Part shown: positions 1 to 11,848 of the stretch, one piece after another | How positions within the stretch are numbered: position 1 is the first letter of the stretch | Layout of the letters: every line of letters starts with the position of its first letter | Origin: Atrina japonica | Taxonomy: Eukaryota > Mollusca > Bivalvia > Pterioida > Pinnidae | Length of the DNA: 64,000 nt | Direction of reading: 5' to 3' | Assembly: GCA_030159075.1 (NCBI GenBank) | Contig: BROG01000542.1 | Coordinates: forward strand, 191,001-255,000 | The notes under the pieces: model-generated | The model's database searches: none | What the model saw: the letters and a program-made list of their open reading frames with translations, nothing else | What the model was told of the DNA's origin: nothing | Program-made: the position numbers and the translations under genes

Positions 1-331
1 TTCAAATATTCGACGGGTTGAGAAAAACTTGTTTTACTGTCATATTTGTGAAGAGAAATTAAATATGGACAGTGGGCGAGTAAACATTGGTTTCTTTCAT
101 GGATAGAAAGAATATCAATCGTTCGCGTATTTCATTCACTTTAGGCAATATATGCATGATATATTAAAATTTTCTACAGCAATATATCTTCTTAGCCTTT
201 TAATAAGAGTTGTTTAATTGCAGGATTTTTTTATTATCAAAATGGCAGCTTCTATGCATTTCATCACAGGTTTATTTCAGAATTCCCTAACCCTACTTGA
301 ACCTACAAACCTGATATCAGTACATTGAAAT

Positions 332-516
332 CAGTAAAAACCGAGGCCCCATGTCACAGTAGGTGTCAGCACCTTAAAGATCCCTCACGGCTCAATGGCT
401 GTAAGTGCCGAGCGTAGGCCAAAATTTGAAGCCCTTCACAGGCATTTGGTGACGTCTCCATATGAGTGAAAGATTCTTGAGTGGGTTGTTAAACAACAAT
501 ACAACAACAACAACAA
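332..516 (+). mobile_element. SINE-1 fragment (3' part)
   Basis: 5'-truncated copy. It starts inside the body (AAAAACCGAGGCCCCATGTC) and runs to the tail with ATATGAGTGAAAGATTCTTG, then a CAACAA-rich end. The tRNA-like head is missing. The same body is seen complete at 5283-5586 and elsewhere. Confidence 0.85.
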
Positions 517-1499
517 ATCTGATCACAACACAGTGAAATCTCGTTATCTCAGAATTCACAGAAAATTTAAATTATCATATTTTTCTATCCATAAATATCT
601 ATCCATCACCCAATTTTTACATAGACAAAACTACACATCTGTTTCTGTCTGCATCAACAGACCTCACAAGAACGTTGTAGCGGGCATTCTGATGATATGG
701 ACAGAAACATTTGTGTTGTTTTGTGTCTATTACATGTCTCTTATTTATCTATATGTATACACAAATTTAAAATTCATTCTGCTGCTAATGAAACAATCAA
801 ATATTTTGGATGACATGAATGCGATTTAGAAAAGCAGCCGTATCCAACTACAATGTATGTGAAATACGACGTTACGTTTTGCATGGGCGTATTGAACTCT
901 GTATTGCAACTGTATGTTTACACATGAATGTAATAGATAACAAAATTTCACTTTATATTGGAACTAAATTTTATTGTGTTTCAAAATAAAAAATATCTGA
1001 CATTACAAGAAATGAGAGTTTATCCCAAAGCTATGAACAGGATCATGTTAATATTAATCCAAGACTATTTTAAGATTAATTGGTGTCTATCTTTGTTCAT
1101 TGATACCTGGGGGACTTATCTGATATACATTTTGATGTGATGACCTTGTCATGAAATACCAAGGCAACAGATTATAAACAATTTTAACCTGAAGTCATTG
1201 TTTGTATGCTAAATTTGCTCGACTGCTATAGAAAGTGTATAAAAACAGGTGTTTGCGACATGATATTTCGTACTTTTTAGCACCTACAAAATTTTGTTAT
1301 AAATAATAAAAAAAAAAAACAGCTATTGTATATTATATAATGTTTCTAACATTTTAGCACTTTCAAAAAGTCTGTAATAATTATATATAAAAATCTTTAA
1401 GGACATATTTCATTATTTTTAGCACCTAAAAATTCTGCTACAAGTGGAAATGTATGCTAATGGTTTTGCATCTGTTGTAGTCCAAACAAAGGTCCAGGT
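517..1499. other. Stretch with no gene or clear repeat
   Basis: AT-rich sequence with short spurious frames. At 533 a string resembling the pogo-like TIR (CAGTGAAATCTCGTTATCTC) starts, but I see no matching 3' end. Around 1272-1440 three short blocks repeat TTTTTAGCACCTA, a weak irregular repeat. Confidence 0.5.
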
Positions 1500-1945
1500 G
1501 AAATGACTTAGGCTCTCTAAGGGAGCCCACTATTTTATTTTATTTTTTTTTTTTTTTTGGTCGCTGAGTCAAAGCCTTGTTTGTCATCTTGTGTTGTTTG
1601 TTGTTCATCTTTTTAATATTTAACACATTTTCGACTTCTTCTCAAGAACCAGTTGGCCAATTATAATCCAATGTCTCAGGAAGTACATGTATGTTAAGCT
1701 GCATTAAATTTGCGAATAAAAAGGGGCTAGAACCCACATGGGCTCCAAAAGGGAGCAAAATAGTCCAAAACTTGAAAGATCTCTAAAAATCTATTTCATG
1801 AAAGTTTGTGTCCAAATGTTCATCCAAAATTCACTCAGTTTTCATCTTTCAAGTGCAAATAGGTCTTCACACTTGTGTACAGTTTCAGTGGATGTTAGAT
1901 GTCTAGGCATCAATGATAGCCATAACATAAAATAGAATTTACAGA
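1500..1945 (+). repeat. Dispersed repeat D (CGACTTCTTCTCAAGAACCA family), fragment
   Basis: Contains the hallmark CGACTTCTTCTCAAGAACCA, then GGGGCTAGAACCCA, then a CCAAAACTTG block. The same order recurs near 32000, 33085, 35390, 36170, 37130 and elsewhere. It begins with a hairpin-capable GGCTCTCTAAGGGAGCC. Its class is unknown to me. Confidence 0.55.
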
Positions 1946-2394
1946 ACGGTTCAGACAAAGGACAAATAATTACATTATCTTCATGAAAATGTCTTCATTT
2001 CATCCAAAATTGTGATGCAAGATTTGGCACAAGTTTGTTTTTCGTCATTAAAACACTAGAAAATGGCTGGAACAGATCTAAAACTGAAGACAGGCCGATC
2101 TATAACATTGATATCTTCCTGGTTTTCTGTTCTTTCATATTCTGATCGAGGCAATTTTATCTTGACCAAGAAAAAATGCATGAACATTGTAACATGAATT
2201 CTTAGTACAAGTGTTCTGTACTGCAACAATTTTGAAAGAGATAGTAACAGAATTTTCATGTAAATGTTACAAGAATATTTCCTGTTTGTAAATGATCCCT
2301 ATGGAACAGGGGAGATAATTACATCTTGCTGTTAGTTCCAATGATTTACTTAACTAAGCTACGTGGGCCTGCAGTCACAAAATTTGCTTAATAT

Positions 2395-2860
2395 TCAAGC
2401 TCAACTTTTAGATGTGATTGACTAGGAAACACGTTTTTAGCCACGGCATCTGTAGGCAAAACATTAACCTGGCCTATGTCTTTATAATCGCAAGGGACAA
2501 GGCTTTGATATTTCATATAAACATTCCTTGTGACCAGAGTTTCATTTCTTCCGGTGACTTTTGACCTAGTGACCTTGGACTTCGACTTACATTTCATATA
2601 ATTTAACCTTGGCTTTATCTTTTAAACCATGAGGGATAGGGCTTTGATATTTCACATATAGATTTCTTATGACCAGAGTTTTCATTTGGTACCTTGATGT
2701 TTGACCTTGTGACCTTGACCTACTTTTCAAAATCCTGAGCTGAAGAGTCAAAATGTTTACCTTACCTTGACCTTAAAACCTGACAGCTGTGGGTCAAACA
2801 CCTATTTTGAAAATTTATACCCATTAACTTTGTTGTCTTCTGATAACTCTCTTTATCTTT
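2395..2860. repeat. Dispersed repeat with GACCTTGACC-type internal duplication
   Basis: Two tandem, diverged units share GGCTTTGATATTTCA, TTATGACCAGAGTT and CTTTGACCTTGTGACCTTGA-like blocks, and close with AACCTGACAGCTGTGGGTCA. The same block order occurs at 39020-39400, so this is a dispersed family rather than a local satellite. Confidence 0.6.
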
Positions 2861-3789
2861 TTGTCATTCACATCAAAAACATTTGGTCAGAAATTTTATT
2901 TTGTCCAAAAAATTGAAAATAGGTTGAATATAAAAAATCTCAGATTCCAAAGCATAAATCTCTAGGATGTCCGGGATAAAGATACAAATCTGGTAAAAAT
3001 TGGACAAAGACAGACCTCTGGATATCAAGAGGTGTGATCAGGTGCCATGGAGGAATAAGCATATCCTGTCGACTGGTTACACCTGCCATGAGTCCACAGT
3101 CAAATCCACATGAAACACGCGAGGAATGAATCCTCGTCACAATTGGTACAGACGTCTCAGCAACCGCCAACAGGACGGCAACTCAGCATTTCACTTGGTG
3201 AAACAGATTATCACAAACAAGACTATTGTACCGACCGTAAAATTTGGTTTTTATCATAATTTTTAATTCTATGCCATAAGTAAAAAAATTTAAGTTGCAG
3301 CATAAATTTCTGCATTTTTATCATGAAGTCTTGAAAAGTTAGTCTAACTTGTTTGTTGGATAAAATTTGCCTTCATGCCCAGTTCTAACATACAATACTT
3401 AATACTTTCTTCTTCCTTTCTTTGATATTTTACATCCCATTGATATTTCACACCAAGTCCTAAACAAATTTACCTATGAGAAAGGCAGGACTGGTATTGA
3501 AACCAAATGCTTTCACAGGGCATTTCTTATAGCTATAGGGCAATGTAGTGTGAACTTCATGGAGGATCTTGTAGGCAGTCTTATGCTTCTTCTTCATTCT
3601 TACTTCCTCCATGAATTTCATAAATTTGTAACCAGGTTCTCTCCTCCGCCATTAAGAATATGCCGCCTCTGTTCATTAACAGAGAATTTGTTACGTATGG
3701 CAGAAAACACCTGTATAACAAACAAACAAATAAACAAACAAACATCTTTGTACCTGTGATTTTGAAAACATTATGAATGATGTTCTACA
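2861..3789. other. Stretch with no gene seen
   Basis: Mostly unique-looking AT-rich DNA. A scrap at 3631-3660 (CCAGGTTCTCTCCTCCGCCA) resembles the middle of SINE-2. The frame at 2940-3170 on the minus strand has no recognisable similarity and no splice context. Confidence 0.4.
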
Positions 3790-3950
3790 CAACATTGAAT
3801 AATTTTTCAGTCATATGTTGGTAGCCAGTTTTTAATGGCGGAGGAGAGATACCGGTTAAAATGTACCTAGGAAGAGACCACCGGCCTTCCGCAAGTAAAC
3901 TGGCAAACTTTTTCACATCATCGGCTTAGGTTCCATTGCTGCACTGAACA
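3790..3950 (-). mobile_element. SINE-2 fragment (body and tail)
   Basis: Read on the minus strand it has the SINE-2 body (GCCAGTTTACTTGCGGAAGG), the CTCCTCCGCCATTAAAAACT block and the tail CATATGACTGAAAAATTATT. The tRNA-like head is absent. Confidence 0.8.
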
Positions 3951-4072
3951 GCAGTGAGAGACTTCGGTGTAGCTAAGCCTTCTGTTTTTTATAATGCTAA
4001 TGTGATTTTTAAAATGTATAAACATTTGTTGAACTTATGATGTATGTATTACTCATACCAAATATACAATTA

Positions 4073-4266
4073 AGACCACTTTTTTTGACTGACTCAAAGA
4101 GGACTGATTAGTCATGCGGTGTCTAAAGTGAGGTTCTGTACTTGTTGGATATACATGTATATCAGGTGACTGAAGACTTGTGCCAGTGGTCTGAAAAGTG
4201 AGGTGGTCTCTCTGAGTGAGGTGGTCTTCTAAGCAAGATGGTCTGTAGGTGAGGTTCCAATGCATA
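4073..4266. repeat. Pogo-like DNA repeat remnant (GAGGTGGTCT type)
   Basis: Shares TTGACTGACTC, CTGATTAGT, AGTGAGGTGGTCT and GGTGAGGTTCCAATG with the element starting at 34105 and with 10702-10859 (inverted). Its 5' TIR is not intact. Confidence 0.5.
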
Positions 4267-4773
4267 GACAAACGTACCACTAGACAAAGATTATGAAGAA
4301 AAAACAGTGACAGAATCAAATTGATATGAAGTCTTCTTTTGCCATTAGCAGACATTTATTCTTTGTGTCACTGTAATGTAAAAAATGATCTTGTACACAC
4401 AAAATTATTAACATGATTATTGAGATTCTGTATGACATTGTTCAGTGTTGCCCGCTGGACAAAAACCGAGACGAACAAAAGCAGCCTGACAAATTGGCAT
4501 CTATTTGCCCATTTTAGTTTTTGATATTGAATAAGTACTGATATTGGCTAACATGTAGCTGATTTTCACCTAAGGCATTTGATGTTTCGCAGAAGTGTAT
4601 TAATTCTATATATAGAGACTAGTTGTAATGTATTGAATGAAATTCTGATCTGTCATCAGAAAATATATCTAGTGCTACTCTGACGACTAAGGATGGTCTA
4701 GTGTTAGAGCGGTCCACTCAAAAGGAAACAAGTCAGGCACCATTAAACTAAAGAATTACATGTAAGGCTAAGA

Positions 4774-4875
4774 ATATTTTGAACTTTGCCAGAATAGCCA
4801 ATCAGATTTCAGTATTATCCAAAGTTGAGTAAAATTTTCGACTTAAGTAAATCTTCAGTATTATGGTACCAGTCC
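4774..4875. mobile_element. Remnant of GGCACCATAACACTT-ended MITE
   Basis: Carries the internal blocks CCAATCAGATTTCAGTATTA and AGTTGAGTAAAATTTTCGAC and an end ATTATGGTACCAGT that corresponds to AGTGTTATGGTGCC of the complete copy at 15272-15404. Confidence 0.5.
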
Positions 4876-5282
4876 CCGAGCACTTGCAGTGGTTTTGTCA
4901 TTGAGCACTTGCCTTGCAATTTGGGAGGTATAAGGTTCAAATCTAGGCTTAGATGTACGATTTTTTTAACAAAGATACTAACTTTTCCTTAAGTGCTAGG
5001 TTTAAGAAAGGTAGATCAGTGGTTATACAAAGGATTCTTAAATGTGTTCATTGATAGAATTTCAGAAATTTTGGGGTTTTTTTTGGTAATTCTTTCATAA
5101 AATGTTTTTATTTACTAAAAATAGAATATCATTTGCAGGCCGAGAAAGAGCTATTACAGTGTCTAAAATGCTTTGTGAGTTCCTAAGGCATTGACCTCTG
5201 TAAACACGTAGGTCATTTTGATTCCTGTGGATCACATGATATGTTCACTCCTTGTAAGCACATTGTCTCACTTTTGGTTGTT

Positions 5283-5586
5283 GTTGAGCTGGTCTGGCTC
5301 AGTCGGTAGCGCACTTGAGTCTTGATCATGAGGTTGTGAGTTTGATTCCAGCTGTTGGCAGGTCAGATTCCTGTCCTTCAGATGAGACAGCAAAAACCGA
5401 GGTCCTGTGTCACAGTCGGTGTTGGCACGTTGAAGAACCCTGACTGCTCAATAGCCGTAAGTGCTGAGCATATGATTTTTTTTTGAAACTTTGAAGCCCT
5501 TCACCGGCATTTGGTGATGTCTCCATTAGTGACAGATTCTTGAGTGGGACGTTAAACAACATATAACAAAAACAACAGTAACAACT
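5283..5586 (+). mobile_element. SINE-1, full length, 12 bp TSD
   Basis: tRNA-like head with an A-box-like TGGCTCAGTCGG and a B-box-like GAGTTTGATTCC, then the family body (GGTCCTGTGTCACAGTCGGT) and tail (GATTCTTGAGTGGGACGTTA, then AAC-rich end). It is flanked by a perfect 12 bp direct repeat CTTTTGGTTGTT at 5271-5282 and 5587-5598. That is good evidence of retroposition. Confidence 0.9.
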
Positions 5587-5664
5587 CTTTTGGTTGTTAC
5601 ACATGTCTTTGTTTACACTCTGCACATCGTTATGATAAATTACTGTAAATATTTTGATAGTGTT

Positions 5665-5951
5665 CAGGGGTCGGCAATCATAAACAATTTTCACTTGTCC
5701 TTCGGGACAATTAAGTAGTAATAAAATCTTTTTTGTCTGAATGCAAAAATCAGTTGTCGGAAAATCAAGTGTAACATTTACAGATACATTTATTATTTTG
5801 TGTTTAAAAAAGAAATTATATAATTTTTATTGAATCAATAATTTCAACAATTTTCTTGGCCCATCGGACGAGTGAGAAGTAACATTTATTTGTCCAACCG
5901 CAAAATGGAATCATCGGGGATCATTGGACAAATGTGATTGTTTAGCCCTAG
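5665..5951. mobile_element. hAT-like MITE with GTCC/GGAC subterminal repeats
   Basis: Starts CAGGGGTCGGCAATCATAAA and ends with a related inverted end (GGACAAATGTGATTGTTTAG followed by CCCTA). Internal CACTTGTCCTTCGGGACAAT and GCCCATCGGACGAGTGAGAA blocks are palindromic GTCC/GGAC repeats, as at the ends of the hAT element at 58760. No clear target duplication, and no coding capacity. Confidence 0.6.
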
Positions 5952-6677
5952 GTTGGTATTCATAAAGTTTACACGCTACATGTATCTAAACTTTGTACTC
6001 TAATCTACTTTTCAGGGATATTTTACATTCTTTGTTCAGGATGGTTTCATTGATTTGACAGTTCCTGGCATTCTGACTCTTTTCCAAGACAATTTGAAAC
6101 CATATTTGACAAAAATTTTGCTCTTGAATAGTTTGATATTGCCTTTAAATTTGATTAATTTGAAAAATGAGGATAGATGCTTTGTTTCCATGGGAGACCC
6201 TTAGCATCAAATACTTAGGTCATGTTTGAATCTTTCAATAATTTGACATGGCAACAATGGACTGGTCAACAGCCATATGGTGTTAACAGCACCACAAGTA
6301 CTAATGGTTCTATGTTTTAACCCCACAGACTAATAGACTAGTCTTAAGACAATGCAAAAGAGCATATCATTTAGATATTAAGGGGTTAAAGGGTGAATGG
6401 TGTTTTATGCAAATGTAGAAATTATGTACCAGAAAAGGGGCCACAATTAAAACTACATGTAGTAAACTTCCTCCCATAGTCAAGATAGGTTCTGGGGAAG
6501 GGTGAGGAAGAGGGGGTGGGGTCTCTTGATCAGACTAGAGGTGCGAAACTTTGTTATTCAAAGCAAGTGTAATGTTGTCTAGTACATTTCAGTGCCAGAT
6601 AGGTTGTCCTCTCAAAGCCGGTACCCCTTTATTCATTTCAACTCTAACTGTGACCACTCAGCCATAGAGCCCCTCCA

Positions 6678-6727
6678 CATTGCCTCATTTTTGGTTGTTG
6701 TTGAACCGGCCTGGCTCAGTTGTATAA
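6678..6727 (+). mobile_element. Short duplicate of a SINE-1 5' end plus its flank
   Basis: Only the first part of the SINE-1 head (GGCCTGGCTCAGT) is present. The 25 nt before it (CATTGCCTCATTTTTGGTTG and on) match the flank of the full copy at 5262-5285, so it looks like a duplicate of that junction rather than an independent insertion. Confidence 0.5.
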
Positions 6728-7003
6728 ACAACCGTACATAAAACATGAGGATGCCTCTTAAGTGCATGTGTCCTTGTAAAATACTGGCATCAGGAAGTGA
6801 AGATGTGAGAGATTACTTGCTTTTTTGTATAGAGTATTGTGTAAATAGAAGACATTTAAGTACTATGTTGTAATTATCTTCAGTTGTATGCTTCAAATTG
6901 TAATAAACATTCTTATCTCAGAAAATCGAAAGTCTGCTCGAACTTGGACTTTTGTAATGTCATCTACTTGAGAGAGGGAAAAAAAAAAAAAGATGAGGAA
7001 AGC

Positions 7004-7098
7004 ATAACTCATCAATCAACCACTGAAAAAATAATGGACTCTACTGTAAATCAATGGCCTGGACCAGTCCAAATGTGTCTTTAGGGGTGATGAGTTAA
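7004..7098 (+). mobile_element. 91-bp TTAA-ended mini-MITE, copy 1
   Basis: Ends resemble ACTCATCAACC(CCTGAA) and (TTAG)GGGTGATGAGTTAA, inverted relative to each other. The core has AATGGACTCTACTGTAAATC and CCAGTCCAAATGTGTCTTTA. It is one of about eight copies in the window. Confidence 0.75.
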
Positions 7099-7247
7099 AC
7101 AACAAAGAATTACTGCAGAGATTTTCCAACCTCTTAAATTCTGGGTCCAGGGTCCAGGGTCCAAAAACTTGGGAGCATGTGAGATGATTAAACTGAATCG
7201 GAATTTTGAATACTGTTTATACACCACACTCACCTGTTTTTCAGTTA

Positions 7248-7422
7248 CAGTGGAATCTCGTAATCTCGAAACTCACTTTACCGCCCCTATTATTGAATTT
7301 GAGATAAGCAAAATTTTAATTAATATGTTATTATATCTATAAAAAAAAACGTGACCAGACTTTCAAATTTGACATATCCGGAATTCCGACTCATCCAATT
7401 TCGAAATGAGAAGGTTCCACTG
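7248..7422. mobile_element. Pogo/Tigger-like MITE, TA-flanked
   Basis: TIRs CAGTGGAATCTCGTAATCTC and (inverted) CAGTGGAACCTTCTCATTTC, flanked by TA at 7246-7247 and 7423-7424. 175 bp, non-coding. Confidence 0.8.
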
Positions 7423-7424
7423 TA

Positions 7425-7622
7425 TATGATGCCAGCCAGTTTTTGATGGTGAGCGGAGAGAACCTGGTTACAAAGTACCCGGGAAGAGACCACAGTCCTT
7501 CCACAAGTGAACTGGCAAAGTTTTCTCACAAAAATCAGCTTAGTTTCCAGTGGGACTCGAACCTGTGCTGACCTCATGGATCAAAGCGTGATGCTGTAAC
7601 CAATCAGCCACCAAGGCACCAC
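7425..7622 (-). mobile_element. SINE-2 copy, 3' end lost
   Basis: On the minus strand it has a tRNA-like head with a B-box-like GGTTCGAGTCCC, the body (GCCAGTTCACTTGTGGAAGG, then CCCGGGTACTTTG) and part of the tail. The missing tail borders directly on the pogo-like MITE at 7248-7422, which probably inserted into the tail. Confidence 0.75.
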
Positions 7623-7842
7623 GTTTTAACTACTACAGGAAAACTTAATATGAGACATTTAATTGAAAATGTTTTATTCATTATTTTGAAATTCTGCATT
7701 GGGAATATATGCAAATTTTTAGGGGGGAAAAAGCTGTTTTTGTATTGGAAATGGGTCTTGTAACCAGACCCCAAAATGGCCTAGAGAAATCGTTGTTTAA
7801 TGTTTGGGATTATCGCTCATGTGATATAATAGTACATACATA

Positions 7843-7933
7843 TTAATTCATCAACCCATGAGAAACAATGAACTCTTCTATAAATCATTGACTTTGGCAA
7901 GTCCATGTCTGTTTTAAGGGGTAAATGAGTTAA
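7843..7933 (+). mobile_element. 91-bp TTAA-ended mini-MITE, copy 2
   Basis: TTAATTCATCAACCCATGAG at the 5' end and TTTTAAGGGGTAAATGAGTTAA-like 3' end, with core AATGAACTCTTCTATAAATC. Confidence 0.75.
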
Positions 7934-8690
7934 TTAAGAGACTTTCAATAAAAATCAGAAATACGCAATAAGATTTTGTGAAAATAAAAATAAAAAATTT
8001 CTGTAGTTTAATAAGCAATATGCCTTCATGGTTTAATGGGAATATTATTCAGAATGAGGGTAAAACAAAACTTAAACGCAAGTTTCCTAGATTCATTTTT
8101 TGTCAAGAAATAAGTATAGTTGAACCTGGATGAATTTTCTTTCTAATGAATAAGGATTTCAAAATAACCAGCTTATAATGGTAAAAAAGAATTCTGGCTG
8201 GTAAAATCAAAATTATTTCAAACAAAGAGAGATTTCAATGTAACAGAATTCAATAAAAATGATTTTGACTGTATAAACTGGAAACTTTAGGTTTCTGTAA
8301 GTTTCCATTATAGATGCTGTCTGAAATCATGGACACTCAAGGAGAATGCATGCAGAATCTGTATAAAATCCTGAAATTTCTGCATGGAAGCTGAATGTAA
8401 ACATTAGTTTCCATAGAGTTCCAGCAATGCGTAAACTGAATTATTTATGAAGTTATTATCAGGCTAGACCAAAGCAAGTATTGGTGTAGCATTATATAAC
8501 TTTATACTGGTTATATTAGCAATAAATTATAGATCATAAAAAATAACAAGAACTTTTTTTTTTTTAAAGAAAAATTAAAGACCCTCCTTAAAAAATGCAG
8601 AAATATAGACAATTGAAAAAAACAAAAAACTAATAACAGGACAAAGCATACTTTTTAGAATGCCTGAACAAAAATAAACATTTAAAATAA
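7934..8690. other. Stretch with no gene seen
   Basis: Unique-looking AT-rich DNA between repeats. No exon-like frame with splice sites was recognised. Confidence 0.5.
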
Positions 8691-9623
8691 GTGTACATGT
8701 GATATTGTATAATTCTACAGAAATACTGTATACCTGTAAGTGTACATATATGATATAGTTCTAAAAAAATGCTGTACACCTGTAAGTGAACATATTATAT
8801 ATAGTTCTACAAGGATACTGTACACCTGTAAGTGTACATATGATATATAGTTCTACAAGGATACTGTACACCTGTATGTGTACATTTGATATAGTTCTAT
8901 AAAGATGCTATACACCTGTAAGTGTACATATGATATATAGTTCTACAAGGATACTGTACACCTGTAAGTGTACATATGATATAATTCTATAAAGATGTTG
9001 TACACCTGTAAGTGTATATATGATATAGTTCTATAAAGATGCTTACACCTGTAAGTGTACATATGATATATAGTTCTACAAGGATACTGTACACCTGTAA
9101 GTATACATATGATATATAGTTCTATAAAGATGCTTACACCTGTAAGTGTACATATGATATAGTTCTACAAGGATACTGTACACCTGTAAGTGTATATATG
9201 ATATATAGTTCTATAAAGATGCTGTACACTTGTAAGTGTATATATGATATTATATGTTTCTACAGAGATACTGTTCACCTGTAAATGTACATATGATATT
9301 ATATAGTTCTACAGAGATATTGTTCACCTGTAAATGTACATATGATATAATATAGTTCTACAGAGATACTGTTCACCTGTAAATGTACATATGATATTAT
9401 ATAGTTCTACCAAACTGTACACCTGTAAGTGTAATATGATATTATATAGTTCTACCATACTGTACACCTGTAAGTGTAATATGATATTATATAGTACTAC
9501 CAAATTGTAAACCTGTAAGTGTAATATGATATTATATAGTTCTACCAAACTGTACACCTATAAGTGTAATATGATATTATATAGTTCTACCATACTGTAC
9601 ACCTGTAAGTGTAATATGATATT
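8691..9623. repeat. 46-bp minisatellite, about 20 units
   Basis: Units of roughly 40-50 bp built on TACACCTGTAAGTGTACATA and TGATATATAGTTCTACAAGG. The right part (from about 9410) shifts to a shorter variant with CTACCAAACTGTAC. Each unit carries the inverted pair GTACAC / GTGTAC around a 6-nt loop. A 77-codon minus-strand frame here is an artefact of the repeat. Confidence 0.95.
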
Positions 9624-10087
9624 CTTCAACCTTAACGACTATAGTTTCATGGTTGGTATACATGCCTAAACTTCAATTATTTAGCTTTAAAATTTCACAC
9701 TCTTTTAAAAATTTTCCCACTTATCTAAGGATGAAAATAGCAAATACCAAAAATTAAACAGGTGCAAAAATTAAACAAGTGCAAAAATTAAACAGGTGTG
9801 AAAAAATTTCCAGTTACACAGTAAATAAGCACATGTTTATCTACGTGAGTCTGACTTAGATCTTACCAGGATAACAACAGCCTATCTGTCCATACTAAAA
9901 CAATAGATCTATAGTACTGCTTGTAATCAGAGCTAAGTAAAATGTGGGTTTTTGTTCTGTTCACTCCTACTTTTGGAAAACAGACAGTATTGTTTTGGTT
10001 TTTAAACTGATTCTGGATGTGCCACTTTGACATGGTATATCTTTGTCTGTTAACAAAAGTTTCGGCCAATAAAAACAACAAAAGTTA

Positions 10088-10859
10088 CTATGGAACCTCA
10101 CTTAAAGACAAGCCGCCCGTTTCACTAAAGATCGTGTTGTATAGACTTACATCTGAGTCAACCTCTGCTTACTTGAAGACTAGTTGCCCGTTTCACTAAA
10201 GGTCGTGTCGTATAGACTTACCAGTGGTCCTTTCACCAAAGGTTGTGTCGTATAGACTTACCAGTGGCCCGTTTCACTAAAGGTCGTGTCGTATAGACTT
10301 ACCAGTGGCCCATTTCACTAAAGGTCGTGTCGTATAGACTTACCAGTGGTCCCTTTCACCAAAGGTCGTGTCGTATAGACTTACCAGTGGCCCGTTTCAC
10401 TAAAGGTTGTGTTGTATAGACTTACCAGTGGCCCGTTTAACTAAAGGTTGTGTCGTATAGACTTACCAGTGGACGGTTTCACTAAAGGTCGTGTCGTATA
10501 GACTTACATCTGAGTCTACATCTGCTCCAAACTACTACTAATTTCACATGTAACTTAGTGTAGGTCAACGAGTAAGCATATGTTTACAACCTTTTGTGAA
10601 ACTGACATTACATGTACACACTTGTAAATTAAATTGGAACTCGAGTTATGTCTACGATTCCATTTACGGGCAAAGTTACGACCTTTAGTGAAACTGGCCC
10701 CATCTCATTTAGGAGACCACCTCACGTTACAGACCATAAATTCCCAGTCTCTTAATAATAATAAAGAATTGAATAAGTACAAAACCTCACTCAAAAGATC
10801 ACCTCTCTAATAAGGCCAGTTTGAGTCAGGCGGGTGGTCTTAATAGCCAGGTTCCACTG
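10088..10859. mobile_element. Pogo-like MITE split by an inner insertion
   Basis: Left end CTATGGAACCTCACTTAAAG and, inverted, right end CAGTGGAACCTGGCTATTAA. TA flanks at 10086-10087 and 10860-10861. Subtracting the inner element 10112-10701 leaves about 182 bp, the normal size of this family here. Confidence 0.55.
10112..10701. mobile_element. MITE with tandemly amplified left terminal repeat
   Basis: The left part is about ten units of 41 bp (GCCCGTTTCACTAAAGGTCG, then TGTCGTATAGACTTACCAGT). After about 10520 comes unique DNA, then an inverted copy of the unit start at the right end (ACGACCTTTAGTGAAACTGG, then CCCC). A second inverted echo lies at 10589-10607. It reads as one element whose left TIR was expanded into a minisatellite. 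Confidence 0.65.
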
Positions 10860-10861
10860 TA

Positions 10862-11355
10862 TTTCAGAATTGTAGAAGAAAAAAAAAAAAAAAAAAAATT
10901 TCAAGTAAAAGAACATATGTACCTGTCAAGATAAGTTTGGGCCACCAAACTCAAAATTTTACTTTTTAACTGTTGCTCATGCTAAAATCTAATTGACCAA
11001 GAATTCAGTCCATAATCAGATTAATACAAATTTTGAAAATTCTAAAGATTCAGTTGACCGAGATTAAACGAGCCATGAGTGAGAAATGTGTATCCTTTTG
11101 AAGATTTACGAGATCTGGAATTATTTCTGTCTCACTTACAAATGGAAAATGGCCACAAGCATTATTTAAAAGCTGTGTATTGAAACACGATAAAAATGGT
11201 TTTTGAAATTTTTTTTTTGTGGAAAAGATGAAATAAGATGAAAACATAAAATATGAATGAGTGTGTGTCAACCACTTATACTTAGCTGTTGTAGGTATGT
11301 TTATGCTAATTATTTTAAGGTGGGACTCCAATGTGAGAAACTTAAATCGTAATTA
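10862..11355. other. Stretch with no gene seen
   Basis: Poly-A tract at 10880-10899, otherwise AT-rich unique-looking DNA. The 93-codon minus-strand frame at 11050-11331 has no recognisable similarity. Confidence 0.4.
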
Positions 11356-11682
11356 AAGGGGGCATTAGTTGTATTTTTCCCAATTTTTTTTTCTTTCATT
11401 TTTTACTACTTTGATTAATTTTTTGAAAATTGATTGAGAAACCCAGTTTGACACTTTTCCTCTTGCAATTGATTAATTCAACCTTACTATTTGTATACAT
11501 GTATATGCATACCACACTGGACCTAACATTATTTTCACAAAATATATAGGAATATAAGACTTTTTTACGCCTGTGTATAGATAGGTCTTATTTGTTATTG
11601 TACATCATGTACAAGAAATAAAAGTAGAGAAAAAAAATCACAATAAATTTTGGTAAACACAGCTAATTCCCCTTCAAGCACT
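11356..11682. mobile_element. Near-palindromic MITE G (GGGGCATTAGCTGTG ends), copy 1
   Basis: Left end GGGGGCATTAGTTGTATTTT, right end CACAGCTAATTCCCCTTCAA (inverted match). Internal landmarks TTGAGAAACCCAGTTTGACA, CTGGACCTAACATTATTTTC and TTGTTATTGTACATCATGTA occur in the same order in three further copies up to 16.3 kb. Confidence 0.8.
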
Positions 11683-11736
11683 GTTTGTGTATTCAAGTTG
11701 ATATTAATGAACCAACCGATATCAGATTTGGATGAC

Positions 11737-11760
11737 ACAGCTGTTTTTGTTTTTTGTCGT

Positions 11761-11848
<88 letters not shown>

